DNA of 64,000 bases, taken from contig NZ_FNCJ01000009.1 of the NCBI RefSeq assembly GCF_900100735.1, forward strand, positions 124,001-188,000. Direction: 5' to 3'. The notes under the pieces are model-generated. The model was not told where the DNA came from, ran no database searches, and saw only the letters and a program-made list of their open reading frames with translations. Every line of letters begins with the position of its first letter. The stretch's first letter is position 1. Shown one piece after another: positions 49,380 through 57,075 of this stretch. The DNA comes from Paraburkholderia phenazinium (lineage in GTDB: Bacteria > Pseudomonadota > Gammaproteobacteria > Burkholderiales > Burkholderiaceae). The position numbers were made by a program, and so were the translations under genes.

Positions 49380-49820
49380 TTACTGCGCGACGCGGTGCAG
49401 TTCGATCCGGTGGTCCGCGTTGAAGGTGACCGACGCGCGATTGCTGTAACGGGTGTCGGGCGTCACGATGAAATGCATTTCGACGACGGGGTCGAACTGG
49501 GTCGAGACGCCGATCCGGTGCGAGCCAGGGGACAGGTAGAAGACGACGTGCTCGCCGTTCAACAGGTCGGTGACCTGCTCGCCGTCCACGTAGACGAGCG
49601 CATCGCGAAAACGCACGATCAGGTCGCGCGAACGCTCGCGCCGCACGTCGACCGCGACGAGTCCCGCGGCGGGGTCTGCGTAGCCGGGCTTGAGGATGCG
49701 CGTAGCGGGCACGGGTTTGAAGGCCACCGGGTCGGCTGGCTCGGAGGCGCACGCGGCTAGCAAGGCGAGCACAACGGCAAACACTGCGGTTTTCCAGGCG
49801 ACCTGCAGGTGTTTCGACAT
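49380..49820 (-). CDS. Putative lipoprotein of unknown function
   Basis: A 146-residue protein with a lipobox LLAAC (Cys24) after a hydrophobic helix. The mature part has a PATRILKPGYADP stretch and ends with an HRIELHRVAQ strand. Structure looks beta-rich, PEGA-like: YVDGEQVTDLLNGEHVVFYLSPGSHRIGV resembles the short PEGA motif of surface lipoproteins. Function unknown. Confidence 0.75.
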   Translation of the reverse strand: MSKHLQVAWKTAVFAVVLALLAACASEPADPVAFKPVPATRILKPGYADPAAGLVAVDVRRERSRDLIVRFRDALVYVDGEQVTDLLNGEHVVFYLSPGSHRIGVSTQFDPVVEMHFIVTPDTRYSNRASVTFNADHRIELHRVAQ

Positions 49821-49883
49821 GGTGCGTCTCCCCTTTTTGTTGCTGTGATGTGCGATGGATGCTGCGGGTCTGCAGTAGTGGCG

Positions 49884-50312
49884 TTAGTCGAACGGGTTCA
49901 ATACGCGCACTCCAGTACCCATAAAGTCCTTGACGTTGCGCGTGACCACCATCAGGTTACGGGTAAGCGCCGTCGCGGCGATTAGCTTGTCCATTGGGTG
50001 TTCTGCTCGCGGGACGCGCAACCTGCCCCATACCTGTGCCGCGTCCTCACCGATTGCAAGGATGCGGTCGGCGAACATCTCCAGTACCGAATTTGTCCAC
50101 GCTTCGAGCAACATCGCCTGCGGCGCGTCGCCTCGATATTGCACCACCTCAACGCCCCGTCGTAGTTCTCCTACAGTAATCACCGAAAGATACAGAGTGT
50201 GACCCTCGCCGGTCGCGCGTTGGAAAAATCGCCGTACGCCCGGCTTGGCGCGCCCCCATCGCCTGATCTCGCTGATGACGTTGGTATCAATCAAATACAA
50301 CTGGCGCCTCAC
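49884..50312 (-). CDS. VapC/FitB-like PIN-domain toxin
   Basis: A 142-residue PIN-domain ribonuclease. The acidic residues expected of the active site appear as LIDTNVISE at the N-terminus, VGELRRGVE in the middle and MDKLIAATAL with VVTRNVKDF later, ending RVLNPF. Overlaps the antitoxin gene upstream by 26 bp, the normal toxin-antitoxin arrangement. Cleaves RNA when free of antitoxin. Confidence 0.88.
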   Translation of the reverse strand: MRRQLYLIDTNVISEIRRWGRAKPGVRRFFQRATGEGHTLYLSVITVGELRRGVEVVQYRGDAPQAMLLEAWTNSVLEMFADRILAIGEDAAQVWGRLRVPRAEHPMDKLIAATALTRNLMVVTRNVKDFMGTGVRVLNPFD

Positions 50313-50523
50313 CCGTATCGTCTATCCGCTCGAAATCAGCGTCTTCGCCGACATCGGGCATGCTCATGAGCAACTTGATGAACTGGCGGTTTTCCAGTCG
50401 TTGCAGCGCATCCTCAAGGATCGCCAGGTGCTCGGCTCCGGCACTGCGGCCGTTTACCGCCGCCTCGCGCTCCAACGCCTTAACCAACCGTTCGTCTACG
50501 CCTCTTGCCAAGAGATCTGCCAT
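50287..50523 (-). CDS. FitA/VapB-like antitoxin
   Basis: A 78-residue antitoxin. The N-terminal half resembles a ribbon-helix-helix FitA protein (LLARGVDERLVKALEREAAVNGRSAGAEHLAILEDAL); the acidic C-terminal half (MPDVGEDADFERIDDTGEAP) would bind the toxin. Start ATG 50523 with GGGAGG 4-5 nt upstream; an alternative start lies 12 bp further up. Confidence 0.85.
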   Translation of the reverse strand: MADLLARGVDERLVKALEREAAVNGRSAGAEHLAILEDALQRLENRQFIKLLMSMPDVGEDADFERIDDTGEAPVVFD

Positions 50524-50785
50524 ATAGCCTCCCATTCACACATCGCCACCCATGATAACAACGTGCCGGCAATCCGCCACCCTGGCCAAACGGCCAGCCC
50601 CGCTCCCACTTGCGCGCAACCCGCTTCTTGTTCATGATCGTGCCGTATAGGCGGCACGCCGCTCGCCGCCCGAATGAACGCCCCTCACCTTCCTGTATGT
50701 TTGCTTCGTTTTAACCAGGGGCAGCTGTGCCGCATGGTCATGCGTCACGCATCGAGCGCGCAGGATTTCGCTCAAGGAGACTGCC

Positions 50786-50974
50786 ATGTGGTATTTCAGC
50801 TGGATTCTCGGTATCGGCGTGGCGCTGGGTTTTGGGATCATCAACGTGATGTGGCTCGAGGCCAGCGGCAAGTTCACCCGTGACGCGGCGCCCGGCGAAC
50901 CCCGTGCCAGCACCACCAGCACCACCACCAACTCCGCGGGCACCGCCAGCCCGGCCGGCTCGACGAAGGACTAG
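50786..50974 (+). CDS. cydX: CydX/YbgT-like cytochrome bd small subunit, isolated
   Basis: A 62-residue protein that begins MWYFSWILGIGVALGFGIIN, nearly the CydX membrane helix with its conserved tryptophan and glutamate (MWLEA). E. coli CydX is 37 residues; here a Thr/Ser-rich tail of ~30 residues is added. CydX stabilises cytochrome bd oxidase and is normally encoded next to cydAB. No cydA or cydB is in the window. AAGGAG lies 7 nt before the ATG, so it looks functional. It is 5 bp upstream of a P-loop kinase gene. Confidence 0.8.
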   Translation: MWYFSWILGIGVALGFGIINVMWLEASGKFTRDAAPGEPRASTTSTTTNSAGTASPAGSTKD

Positions 50975-50979
50975 CCTTA

Positions 50980-51576
50980 GTGACGTACCTGGTTTTTATC
51001 TGCGGACACGCCGGCACCGGCAAAACAACACTTGCCAAACGCCTGATCGGCCCCTTGATGACCGCGACCGGCGGCGCCTTCTGCCTGCTCGACAAAGACA
51101 CGCTGTACGGCGGCTACAGTTCCGCCGCCATGGGCCTGCTCACCAACGACCCCAACGACCGCGACAGCCCGCTCTTCCTGCAGCATCTGCGCGACCCCGA
51201 ATACCGCGGCCTGATCGACACTGCGCGCGACAATCTCGAACTCGGCGTGAGTGCGCTGGTGGTCGCACCGCTCTCGCGTGAAGTGCGCGAACGCAAACTG
51301 TTCGATCGGGCATGGCTGGGGGTGGGTGACGACGTTACGATTCGCGTCGTCTGGGTACACACGTCGGAAGAGACCGCGCGCCAACGGATCCTCGAACGCG
51401 GCGATCCGAACGACGCCTATAAGCTTGCCCACTGGGACGAATACCGGCAACGCCGCTTCGTACCGGAAGGCGACAGTTGCATTGACCTGCTGATGTTCGA
51501 CAATACCGCGGCGGGCGCGGCCAATGACCATGTGCTGCTGGCGCAGATTGTGGGCCAAGCACCCTTCACGCACTGA
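50980..51576 (+). CDS. P-loop kinase-like ATPase
   Basis: A 198-residue single-domain P-loop protein. The Walker A is GHAGTGKTTLAKRL near residue 9-22. A lid-like stretch with RVVWVHTSEETARQRILERGD follows, as in small-molecule kinases of the AAA_33/zeta-toxin type. Starts with GTG at 50980 only 5 bp after cydX, without a ribosome-binding site of its own, so translation may depend on cydX. Substrate unknown. Confidence 0.78.
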   Translation: MTYLVFICGHAGTGKTTLAKRLIGPLMTATGGAFCLLDKDTLYGGYSSAAMGLLTNDPNDRDSPLFLQHLRDPEYRGLIDTARDNLELGVSALVVAPLSREVRERKLFDRAWLGVGDDVTIRVVWVHTSEETARQRILERGDPNDAYKLAHWDEYRQRRFVPEGDSCIDLLMFDNTAAGAANDHVLLAQIVGQAPFTH

Positions 51577-51599
51577 CGATGCGCTGAAATCGCGCGCTA

Positions 51600-51631
51600 A
51601 AAAAAAGCGCCCCCGGTGACTTTGGGGGCGC
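51600..51631 (-). terminator. Intrinsic terminator of the saccharopine-dehydrogenase-like gene
   Basis: GCGCCCCC (51607-51614) and GGGGGCGC (51624-51631) pair across a 9-nt loop. On the minus strand it is followed by seven or eight T residues, a strong terminator. Confidence 0.85.
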
Positions 51632-51721
51632 CCGAGCGGCCCTCTACGGGGCCGTTCCATTCTGCTTGCTGCTTACCTCACCGCTCACGGCCCTCGGATT
51701 GGCCTATGACCGTCATTCGTC

Positions 51722-52819
51722 TTAAACCGTCGCCATCGTGTCGAGCGACTGGCCTTCGTACAGTTGACCGAAACGATTCGCCAGGAAATCGCGCAGCGAA
51801 ACCTGCTCCTGACGCACGAACCCGCTTTGCGGCAGCTTCTTCTCGCGGAACAGATCGAGCACGGCGCACATCGCGCCTGCCGTGGTGATCTGGATCGCGC
51901 TCATCGGCACGCCACAGACCGTCTTCGCGAAGATCTTGCGCGTGAACACTTCTTCGACCAGTTGACCGTTGCGCGTGCCCGTCACCGTGATGAAGACCAG
52001 CACGACGTCTTGTGCGGTCGACGGCACCGAACGGCGCATGATCGACTTCAGCGTGTCGCGGTCGGTGGCAAGGCGCAGATCTTCGAGCAGGAACTTCATC
52101 AGTTCGCGATGGCCCGGGTAACGTACCGACTTGTAGTCGAGCGTTTCGACGCGGCCCGCCAGGGTTTCGCACAAGGTGCCGAGACCGCCGGAGGTGTTGA
52201 AGGCTTCATACTCGGTGCCGTCCAGCGAGAAATGCTCGAGGCCTTCGAGCGGCTGCACCCATTGCGTGCGGCTGTCGCGGATCGCTTCGCACGGCTGGCA
52301 GTATTCGTTGATCAGGCCGTCGACGCTCCACGTCAGGTTGTACTTCAGCGCATTGGTCGGGAATTCCGGCAGCGCGCCCACGCGCATCTTGACGTCGCGG
52401 ATTTCCGTGAAGCGGTTCGCCAGTTCGTGCGCGGCGATGCCGATAAAGCCCGGCGCGAGACCGCACTGCGGCATGAAGGCGTGGTCGGATTCGTCGGCAA
52501 TCGCGCGAATCGCGGTGGTGGCGCGCACGTCTTCGGTCAGGTCGAAGTAATGGACGCCGGCGCCCTTGGCAGCGGTCGCGACGTTCACAGCGAGGTAGTA
52601 CGGCAGCGCGTTGATCAGCGCGTCGAAGCCTTGTACGGCTGCGCGAAGCGCGGCGGCGTCGGCCGAATCGACGCGGCGGGTCGGAATGCCCTGCTCGGCC
52701 AGCTTGTCGAGCGCCTGCTGATCGCGGTCGAACGCGACGACTTCGTAGTCGCCGGTTTCACGCAGCATATGGGCAATGGTGTGACCGATCAAACCTGCGC
52801 CAACGATGGCAACTTTCAT
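51722..52819 (-). CDS. Saccharopine dehydrogenase family protein
   Basis: A 365-residue NAD(P)-dependent oxidoreductase. The Rossmann start MKVAIVGAGLIGHTIAHML is followed by ALINALPYYLAVNVATAAKGAGVHYFDLTED, typical of saccharopine dehydrogenase-like and lysine 6-dehydrogenase-like enzymes. A C-terminal domain with LPEFPTNALKYNLTW and the VSLRDFLANRF end fits. A role in lysine or a related amino acid is likely, but the exact substrate is not fixed. An Lrp-type regulator lies upstream on the same strand. Confidence 0.85.
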   Translation of the reverse strand: MKVAIVGAGLIGHTIAHMLRETGDYEVVAFDRDQQALDKLAEQGIPTRRVDSADAAALRAAVQGFDALINALPYYLAVNVATAAKGAGVHYFDLTEDVRATTAIRAIADESDHAFMPQCGLAPGFIGIAAHELANRFTEIRDVKMRVGALPEFPTNALKYNLTWSVDGLINEYCQPCEAIRDSRTQWVQPLEGLEHFSLDGTEYEAFNTSGGLGTLCETLAGRVETLDYKSVRYPGHRELMKFLLEDLRLATDRDTLKSIMRRSVPSTAQDVVLVFITVTGTRNGQLVEEVFTRKIFAKTVCGVPMSAIQITTAGAMCAVLDLFREKKLPQSGFVRQEQVSLRDFLANRFGQLYEGQSLDTMATV

Positions 52820-53054
52820 GCGCTTCTCCTTGTTCTATGTATGCTGTCTCCAGCTTCGAAAGTGCGCTGCGCTTGGCGCTGCGCCCGGCGGGCTGAACCC
52901 TTGCGACACAGTTTAGGGAGAAGCGAAAACAGTTTATAGACGCAAAGTGCTGCGCTATGACCATGAAGTTCGACGATATGACGAGCAGATACGTCGATTT
53001 GACCAAATTACGTAAATGCGGCGTAAACGCACGCCCGCAAGGCTCGCCGCTCCA

Positions 53055-53519
53055 TCACCCGCCAATCATTCCCCGATCGATCTTGCGGGCCAAAATGATC
53101 GATGTGGTCGTACGCTCGACACCCTCCAGCGCGCCGATCTGGTCGAGCAGATCGTTGAGCCGATCCGGGGAATCCGCGCGCAGCCACGCGACGTAATCGA
53201 ACTCGCCGCTCACCGCGCACAGCAACTGCACCTCGGGCATCTTGCCCAAACGCTTTTGCACGTCCAGACCATGCCGCGGCGCGATGATGATGCCGACATA
53301 CGCGTAGATGCTCGCATCGAGCACATCCTGGCCGAGCCGCACGCTATAGCCCGCAATCACATTGGTGCGTTCGAGCCGCGCGATGCGCGCGATCACGGTG
53401 GTACGCGCCACGCCGAGCTGGCGCGCGAGGTCCGCCACGCTTTCGCGTGCATTGGCCTGCAGCAGCGCAACGAGGTTACGGTCGAGGTCGTCGAGTTGGT
53501 CGAGGCGCGGTGGTCTCAT
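53055..53519 (-). CDS. Lrp/AsnC family regulator
   Basis: A 154-residue feast/famine regulator. Helix-turn-helix at residues 10-60 (LDDLDRNLVALLQANARESVADLARQLGVARTTVIARIARLE) and a RAM domain with YAYVGIIIAPRHG. ATG 53519 was chosen over TTG 53528. Probably controls the saccharopine-like gene 235 bp downstream, or its own gene; typical ligands are amino acids. Confidence 0.88.
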   Translation of the reverse strand: MRPPRLDQLDDLDRNLVALLQANARESVADLARQLGVARTTVIARIARLERTNVIAGYSVRLGQDVLDASIYAYVGIIIAPRHGLDVQKRLGKMPEVQLLCAVSGEFDYVAWLRADSPDRLNDLLDQIGALEGVERTTTSIILARKIDRGMIGG

Positions 53520-53565
53520 CGATGGCAATCTGTTTTAAAAGTGTTGAGTAGCGGATTATCGCCGG

Positions 53566-54450
53566 TCACGCGCCGAGGTGTTCCATCACAAAGTCGATAA
53601 AGCTCGTCAGCTTCGGGGTCGCACGCCGGTCACGCGGATAGATCAGATGCACGGGCGAGCCCAGCGGCAAGAAATCATCGAGCACCGGCACCAGTTCGCC
53701 GCTGGCAATCTCTTTAGCGAGCAGCGCCTCCGGCTGCAACACCAGGCCGAAGCCACGCAACGCGGCCACCTTGAGCGCCTGGCCATTGTTGGCGCGAAAC
53801 CGTCCCGCCCGCAACGGACTCTCGCCGTCCGGTTCGCCATTGAGCCGCCAGAGCCCTTCGCGGCCCCAGTGCAGAAAGCCGAGACACTCGTGCTGCGCCA
53901 GATCGGCCGGGGTGCGCGGCATGCCGGCCCGCGCGAGATACTCGGGCGAGGCGCACGCCCGCATCCGGTAAGGCTTGAGCGGTCGCGCAACGAAGCTCGA
54001 ATCCGGCAGCCGGCCGATCCGCACGGCAGCGTCGAAGCTCTCTTCAACCAGGTCGATCACGCGGTTCGACAAATCGAGTTCGAGACTCACGTCCGGCCAT
54101 GCCGTGAGGTAGCCGGTCATCGCCGGCGCGAATACTTCGACGCCGAAGGTAAGCGGCACCGTCACCTTGAGCACGCCGCGCGGCGTCGCGGTCATCGCTT
54201 CGGCGAGGGACTCGGCCGCTTTCACATCGGCGAGAATCCGCCGGCACTGCTCGTAGTACTGACGACCGATCTCGGTCAGACTTTGACGGCGCGTCGTGCG
54301 CGTCAGAAGCCGGGTGGCAAGGCGCGTCTCCAGCGAACGGATATGCTTGCCGACCATGGCCGACGAAATATCGAAGCGCTCGGCCGCCGCCGTCAGGCTG
54401 CCCGCCTCGACCACAGCCACAAAGATTTCCATGCTGACGAGTTTATCCAC
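53566..54450 (-). CDS. LysR family transcriptional regulator
   Basis: A 294-residue regulator. Its helix-turn-helix is ERFDISSAMVGKHIRSLE and its wing LLTRTTRRQSLTEIG. The effector domain ends VHLIYPRDRRATPKLTSFIDFVMEHLGA. GTG 54450 gives VDKLVSMEIF and has AGGAA 8 nt upstream; the longer open frame is non-coding in look. It belongs to the same LysR branch as the regulator at 25920-26807. No obvious divergent target is adjacent. Confidence 0.88.
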   Translation of the reverse strand: MDKLVSMEIFVAVVEAGSLTAAAERFDISSAMVGKHIRSLETRLATRLLTRTTRRQSLTEIGRQYYEQCRRILADVKAAESLAEAMTATPRGVLKVTVPLTFGVEVFAPAMTGYLTAWPDVSLELDLSNRVIDLVEESFDAAVRIGRLPDSSFVARPLKPYRMRACASPEYLARAGMPRTPADLAQHECLGFLHWGREGLWRLNGEPDGESPLRAGRFRANNGQALKVAALRGFGLVLQPEALLAKEIASGELVPVLDDFLPLGSPVHLIYPRDRRATPKLTSFIDFVMEHLGA

Positions 54451-54639
54451 CCGCTGTTTCCTGTTCGTTTCGGTTGTAAGCGTTTGTCGCAACTTAGACG
54501 CATTGTAGGGATATCGTGTTACTAATAGCGAGCTTGGCAAAGCGGGCATTCCGACCGGCTCACTAGCAGCGGGCCGTCTGCCTGACCCGCGCCTTGTCCG
54601 CACGCTGTTTCCGAATACGAACGAACATCAGGAGTTTCG

Positions 54640-55098
54640 ATGAAAAAAGCACTGGTAATCCTGGCCTCCGCGCTCGCCATGAGCGGCGCCTTCGCACAGA
54701 CCGCCGCACCGGCCTCGGCGCCCGCCGCAGCCTCCGCACCGGCGGCCAAGCACGAGCGCAACGTTGAAGACCGCATCGCGTACCTGCACTCGCAGCTCAA
54801 GATCACGCCAGCGCAGGAACCGCAGTGGAGCACCTTTGCCGACGTGATGCGCAGCAACGGCGAGACCATGGGCGACCTGTACAAGCAACGCCAGGCGGCC
54901 ACCAGCCAGTCCGCGCTCGACGACATGAAGCAATATGCGACGATCGCCCAGGCGCACGCCGACGGCATGAAGAAGCTGGTCGACGCGTTCGAGCCGCTGT
55001 ACAACAGCCTCTCGCCGGATCAGAAGAAGCTGGCCGACGAGACGTTCCGTCAGCACCCGCACGCCGGCGGCAAGAAGCACGGCAAGGCGCCGCAGTAA
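54640..55098 (+). CDS. Spy/CpxP family (LTXXQ) periplasmic protein
   Basis: A 152-residue exported protein: signal peptide to about AFA (residue 19), an Ala/Pro/Ser linker, then an alpha-helical LTXXQ-type domain. Two such motifs appear as ITPAQEPQWSTF and LSPDQKKLADETF. Spy and CpxP are ATP-independent periplasmic chaperones and envelope-stress sensors. CAGGAG lies 6 nt before the ATG. A strong terminator follows. The short His/Lys-rich C-terminus is unusual. Confidence 0.85.
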   Translation: MKKALVILASALAMSGAFAQTAAPASAPAAASAPAAKHERNVEDRIAYLHSQLKITPAQEPQWSTFADVMRSNGETMGDLYKQRQAATSQSALDDMKQYATIAQAHADGMKKLVDAFEPLYNSLSPDQKKLADETFRQHPHAGGKKHGKAPQ

Positions 55099-55133
55099 GG
55101 GTGTGACGCGGGGTTGACCCGAACGCGTAACAT

Positions 55134-55165
55134 AACGCCTGCCCTCACCGGCAGGCGTTGTGCTT
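55134..55165 (+). terminator. Intrinsic terminator after the Spy-like gene
   Basis: AACGCCTGCC (55134-55143) and GGCAGGCGTT (55150-55159) with a 6-nt loop, followed by GTGCTTT. The T-run is short but the 10-bp stem is perfect. Confidence 0.75.
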
Positions 55166-55220
55166 TATGCTTCTGGCATCATTCGGATCCCAGCGTTTCA
55201 CCTTACCGGCAATCTGCTTC

Positions 55221-55658
55221 ATGATCGAACTCAAGAATCTGGACCTGCGCTCCGACGCAGCCGCACAACGCGTCGTCAAGGACGAAACCGTCAGCGTCGA
55301 ATTTGCCGCGGCTGGCGGCGAACTGATGAGCCTCGAGGGCCCGAACCGTTACGTGCCCGGCGACGCGCTGATCACCGGCTCGACAGGCGAGCGCTGGGTA
55401 GTATCGCGCGATCGCTTCGATGCGAAATACATCCCTGCTGCTGCGGAACTCGGCCACGGCGAGCCGGGTGCGTACCGCAACCGTCCGGCGGTTCTGCTGG
55501 CGCGGCAAATGAACGAGCCATTCTCGCTGGCGCGCTCGGCGGCCGGCGGCGACGTGCTGCACGGCACGGCGGGCGACTGGGTCATGCAATACGCGCCGGG
55601 CGACTATGGCGTCGTGCAGGCGGCGCGCTTTGCCAAGGTGTACCGACGCGCGGACTAA
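55221..55658 (+). CDS. PGDYG-domain hypothetical protein
   Basis: A 145-residue soluble protein whose C-terminal part carries APGDYGVVQAARFAKVY. It resembles small proteins with a PGDYG motif that are of unknown function. ATG 55221 gives the compact N-terminus MIELKNLDLRSDAAAQRVVK; earlier starts at 55158 look artificial. The ribosome-binding site is weak. Confidence 0.7.
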   Translation: MIELKNLDLRSDAAAQRVVKDETVSVEFAAAGGELMSLEGPNRYVPGDALITGSTGERWVVSRDRFDAKYIPAAAELGHGEPGAYRNRPAVLLARQMNEPFSLARSAAGGDVLHGTAGDWVMQYAPGDYGVVQAARFAKVYRRAD

Positions 55659-55674
55659 GCAAGCCGCCTCACTA

Positions 55675-56040
55675 TCACGCGAACTGCTCGTCCAGTTCGA
55701 TCGTCACCTCGCGCGGCACTGCCTCGCCGTTCGCATACTGCTCTTCGAGCGAGCCGATGGTCGCTTCGGCATACGCCCGCAGCACCGCAAAGCTGCGCCC
55801 ACGATGCCGCGGCGGCAACGCCCGGTAGCGTGCCCACACGGCGGGCGAGCCCACCACACTCACCGTAATCCGGCGCGCCGCCGCGCCGAAGCGCATCGCG
55901 ACCCAGTGGACCGCGAGGGTCGGCGTGCCGTCCTCGGCGGGACGTTCGATGAATTGCGTCTGTTCGGGGAACAGGTCGCTGATGACCCGCGCCAGCTCTT
56001 CCACATCGGGGCTCGCGCAGTCGTATTGGTAGGCTTCCAT
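55675..56040 (-). CDS. Conserved hypothetical protein (possibly DUF3022)
   Basis: A 121-residue cytoplasmic protein with an alpha/beta look (VISDLFPEQTQF, LAVHWVAMRF, RRITVSVVG, and a helix with AEATIGSLEEQYANG). Resembles the DUF3022 type seen in Burkholderia, from memory only. Convergent with the PGDYG-domain gene. Function unknown. Confidence 0.65.
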   Translation of the reverse strand: MEAYQYDCASPDVEELARVISDLFPEQTQFIERPAEDGTPTLAVHWVAMRFGAAARRITVSVVGSPAVWARYRALPPRHRGRSFAVLRAYAEATIGSLEEQYANGEAVPREVTIELDEQFA

Positions 56041-56079
56041 TTTTACAGGCCGAAGGTTGGAAAAAACACCACCGCGCGC

Positions 56080-57015
56080 TTAGGCGCTGCGGGTTGTGGG
56101 CCGGAACAGCTTGACGAGCAAGGCAGCGACGATCACCGCCAGCACAGCATACAGGCCATCCACCGCGAAGAGCGGCAGCACCCTGGCCTGAAACAGCGCT
56201 GCGGGCACGTCGACGAGCGCGTGCGCGACGATGGCGAGCGGCAGGATCCCGCGCCAGCCGGCTCGCACACCGCGCCACATGAGCACGGACAAGCCGATCT
56301 GGAACACCAGCGCCGCCGCCCGTTCGAGCAGGAAAATCCCTGCCGTCTGCGGCGAGAGGCTGCTAAGGATCAGATGGATACGCATCAGCGAATCGACTGG
56401 TACATTGCCCAGATAGGTATCGAGCTCGCCACGGTTTTCCACCACTGCGAACACGATCCACTGGATCTGCACCAGCACGCCCACAATCCACGCCTCAGCG
56501 CCGCCATGGCCGATGCCGTAGCCGAGTGCCGTGCTATCGCCAGTCGAGGGCGGCGCTGCTTGCTTCCTGCGCATAGCCACGCGCGCCTCCAGTGAAGGCC
56601 GCGCGGTCGCCTCAGCGGTGTCGGTGACGGCGCCGTCCGTCACCGTGTTCGCGAGCGGCGCATCCGGCGTCGTAGCCGTCGTAGCTGTCGCAGCCACGGC
56701 CCGCCGCCACATCAACTTCATGGCGATGAAGCGCCCCACCTCCTCGCAGACACCCGCCGCCAGCGCGCCATAGATTACGAACGCGAGCGGATTCGAGAGC
56801 CATGCTGCAGTGGTTTCGTTCTGATGCAGGACGTAGCCGTTCAAGGCGCGCTCGATCACCATGGCGAACAGCGCGAACACAGCCACGCCGGCAATCGCAT
56901 CGCGGGCATTCAGCCCGAGCGGACGGCGCAGGCGCCGGTAGAGGACAATCGGTAATAAGGCGACGAAGAGCGTCGCGAGCGCGAGACAGGTAAGCGTGAG
57001 CGGTGCAACAACCAT
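56080..57015 (-). CDS. YhfC-type integral membrane protein
   Basis: A 311-residue protein with about seven membrane helices. Segments VCEEVGRFIAMKLMW, GYGIGHGGAEAWIVG and IVAHALVDVPAA match the YhfC/intramembrane-metalloprotease-like family, in which paired Glu and His residues are thought to bind zinc. A soluble Ala/Thr/Glu-rich loop of ~60 residues (~105-165) lies between two helices. Start ATG 57015, with AAGGA 6 nt upstream. The gene ends 39 bp from the DUF3022-like start and follows the LacI gene. Confidence 0.75.
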   Translation of the reverse strand: MVVAPLTLTCLALATLFVALLPIVLYRRLRRPLGLNARDAIAGVAVFALFAMVIERALNGYVLHQNETTAAWLSNPLAFVIYGALAAGVCEEVGRFIAMKLMWRRAVAATATTATTPDAPLANTVTDGAVTDTAEATARPSLEARVAMRRKQAAPPSTGDSTALGYGIGHGGAEAWIVGVLVQIQWIVFAVVENRGELDTYLGNVPVDSLMRIHLILSSLSPQTAGIFLLERAAALVFQIGLSVLMWRGVRAGWRGILPLAIVAHALVDVPAALFQARVLPLFAVDGLYAVLAVIVAALLVKLFRPTTRSA

Positions 57016-57075
57016 GGGTTTCCTTGCGATGACCGGCGCGCACCCGCTGCGCGCCGCAGCCCGAATCATCGCAGA

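Noticed and set aside
53520..54603. Longer start for the LysR protein at 54603
   Set aside because: The extra ~50 residues are not conserved-looking; GTG 54450 has a proper ribosome-binding site and the LysR N-terminus.
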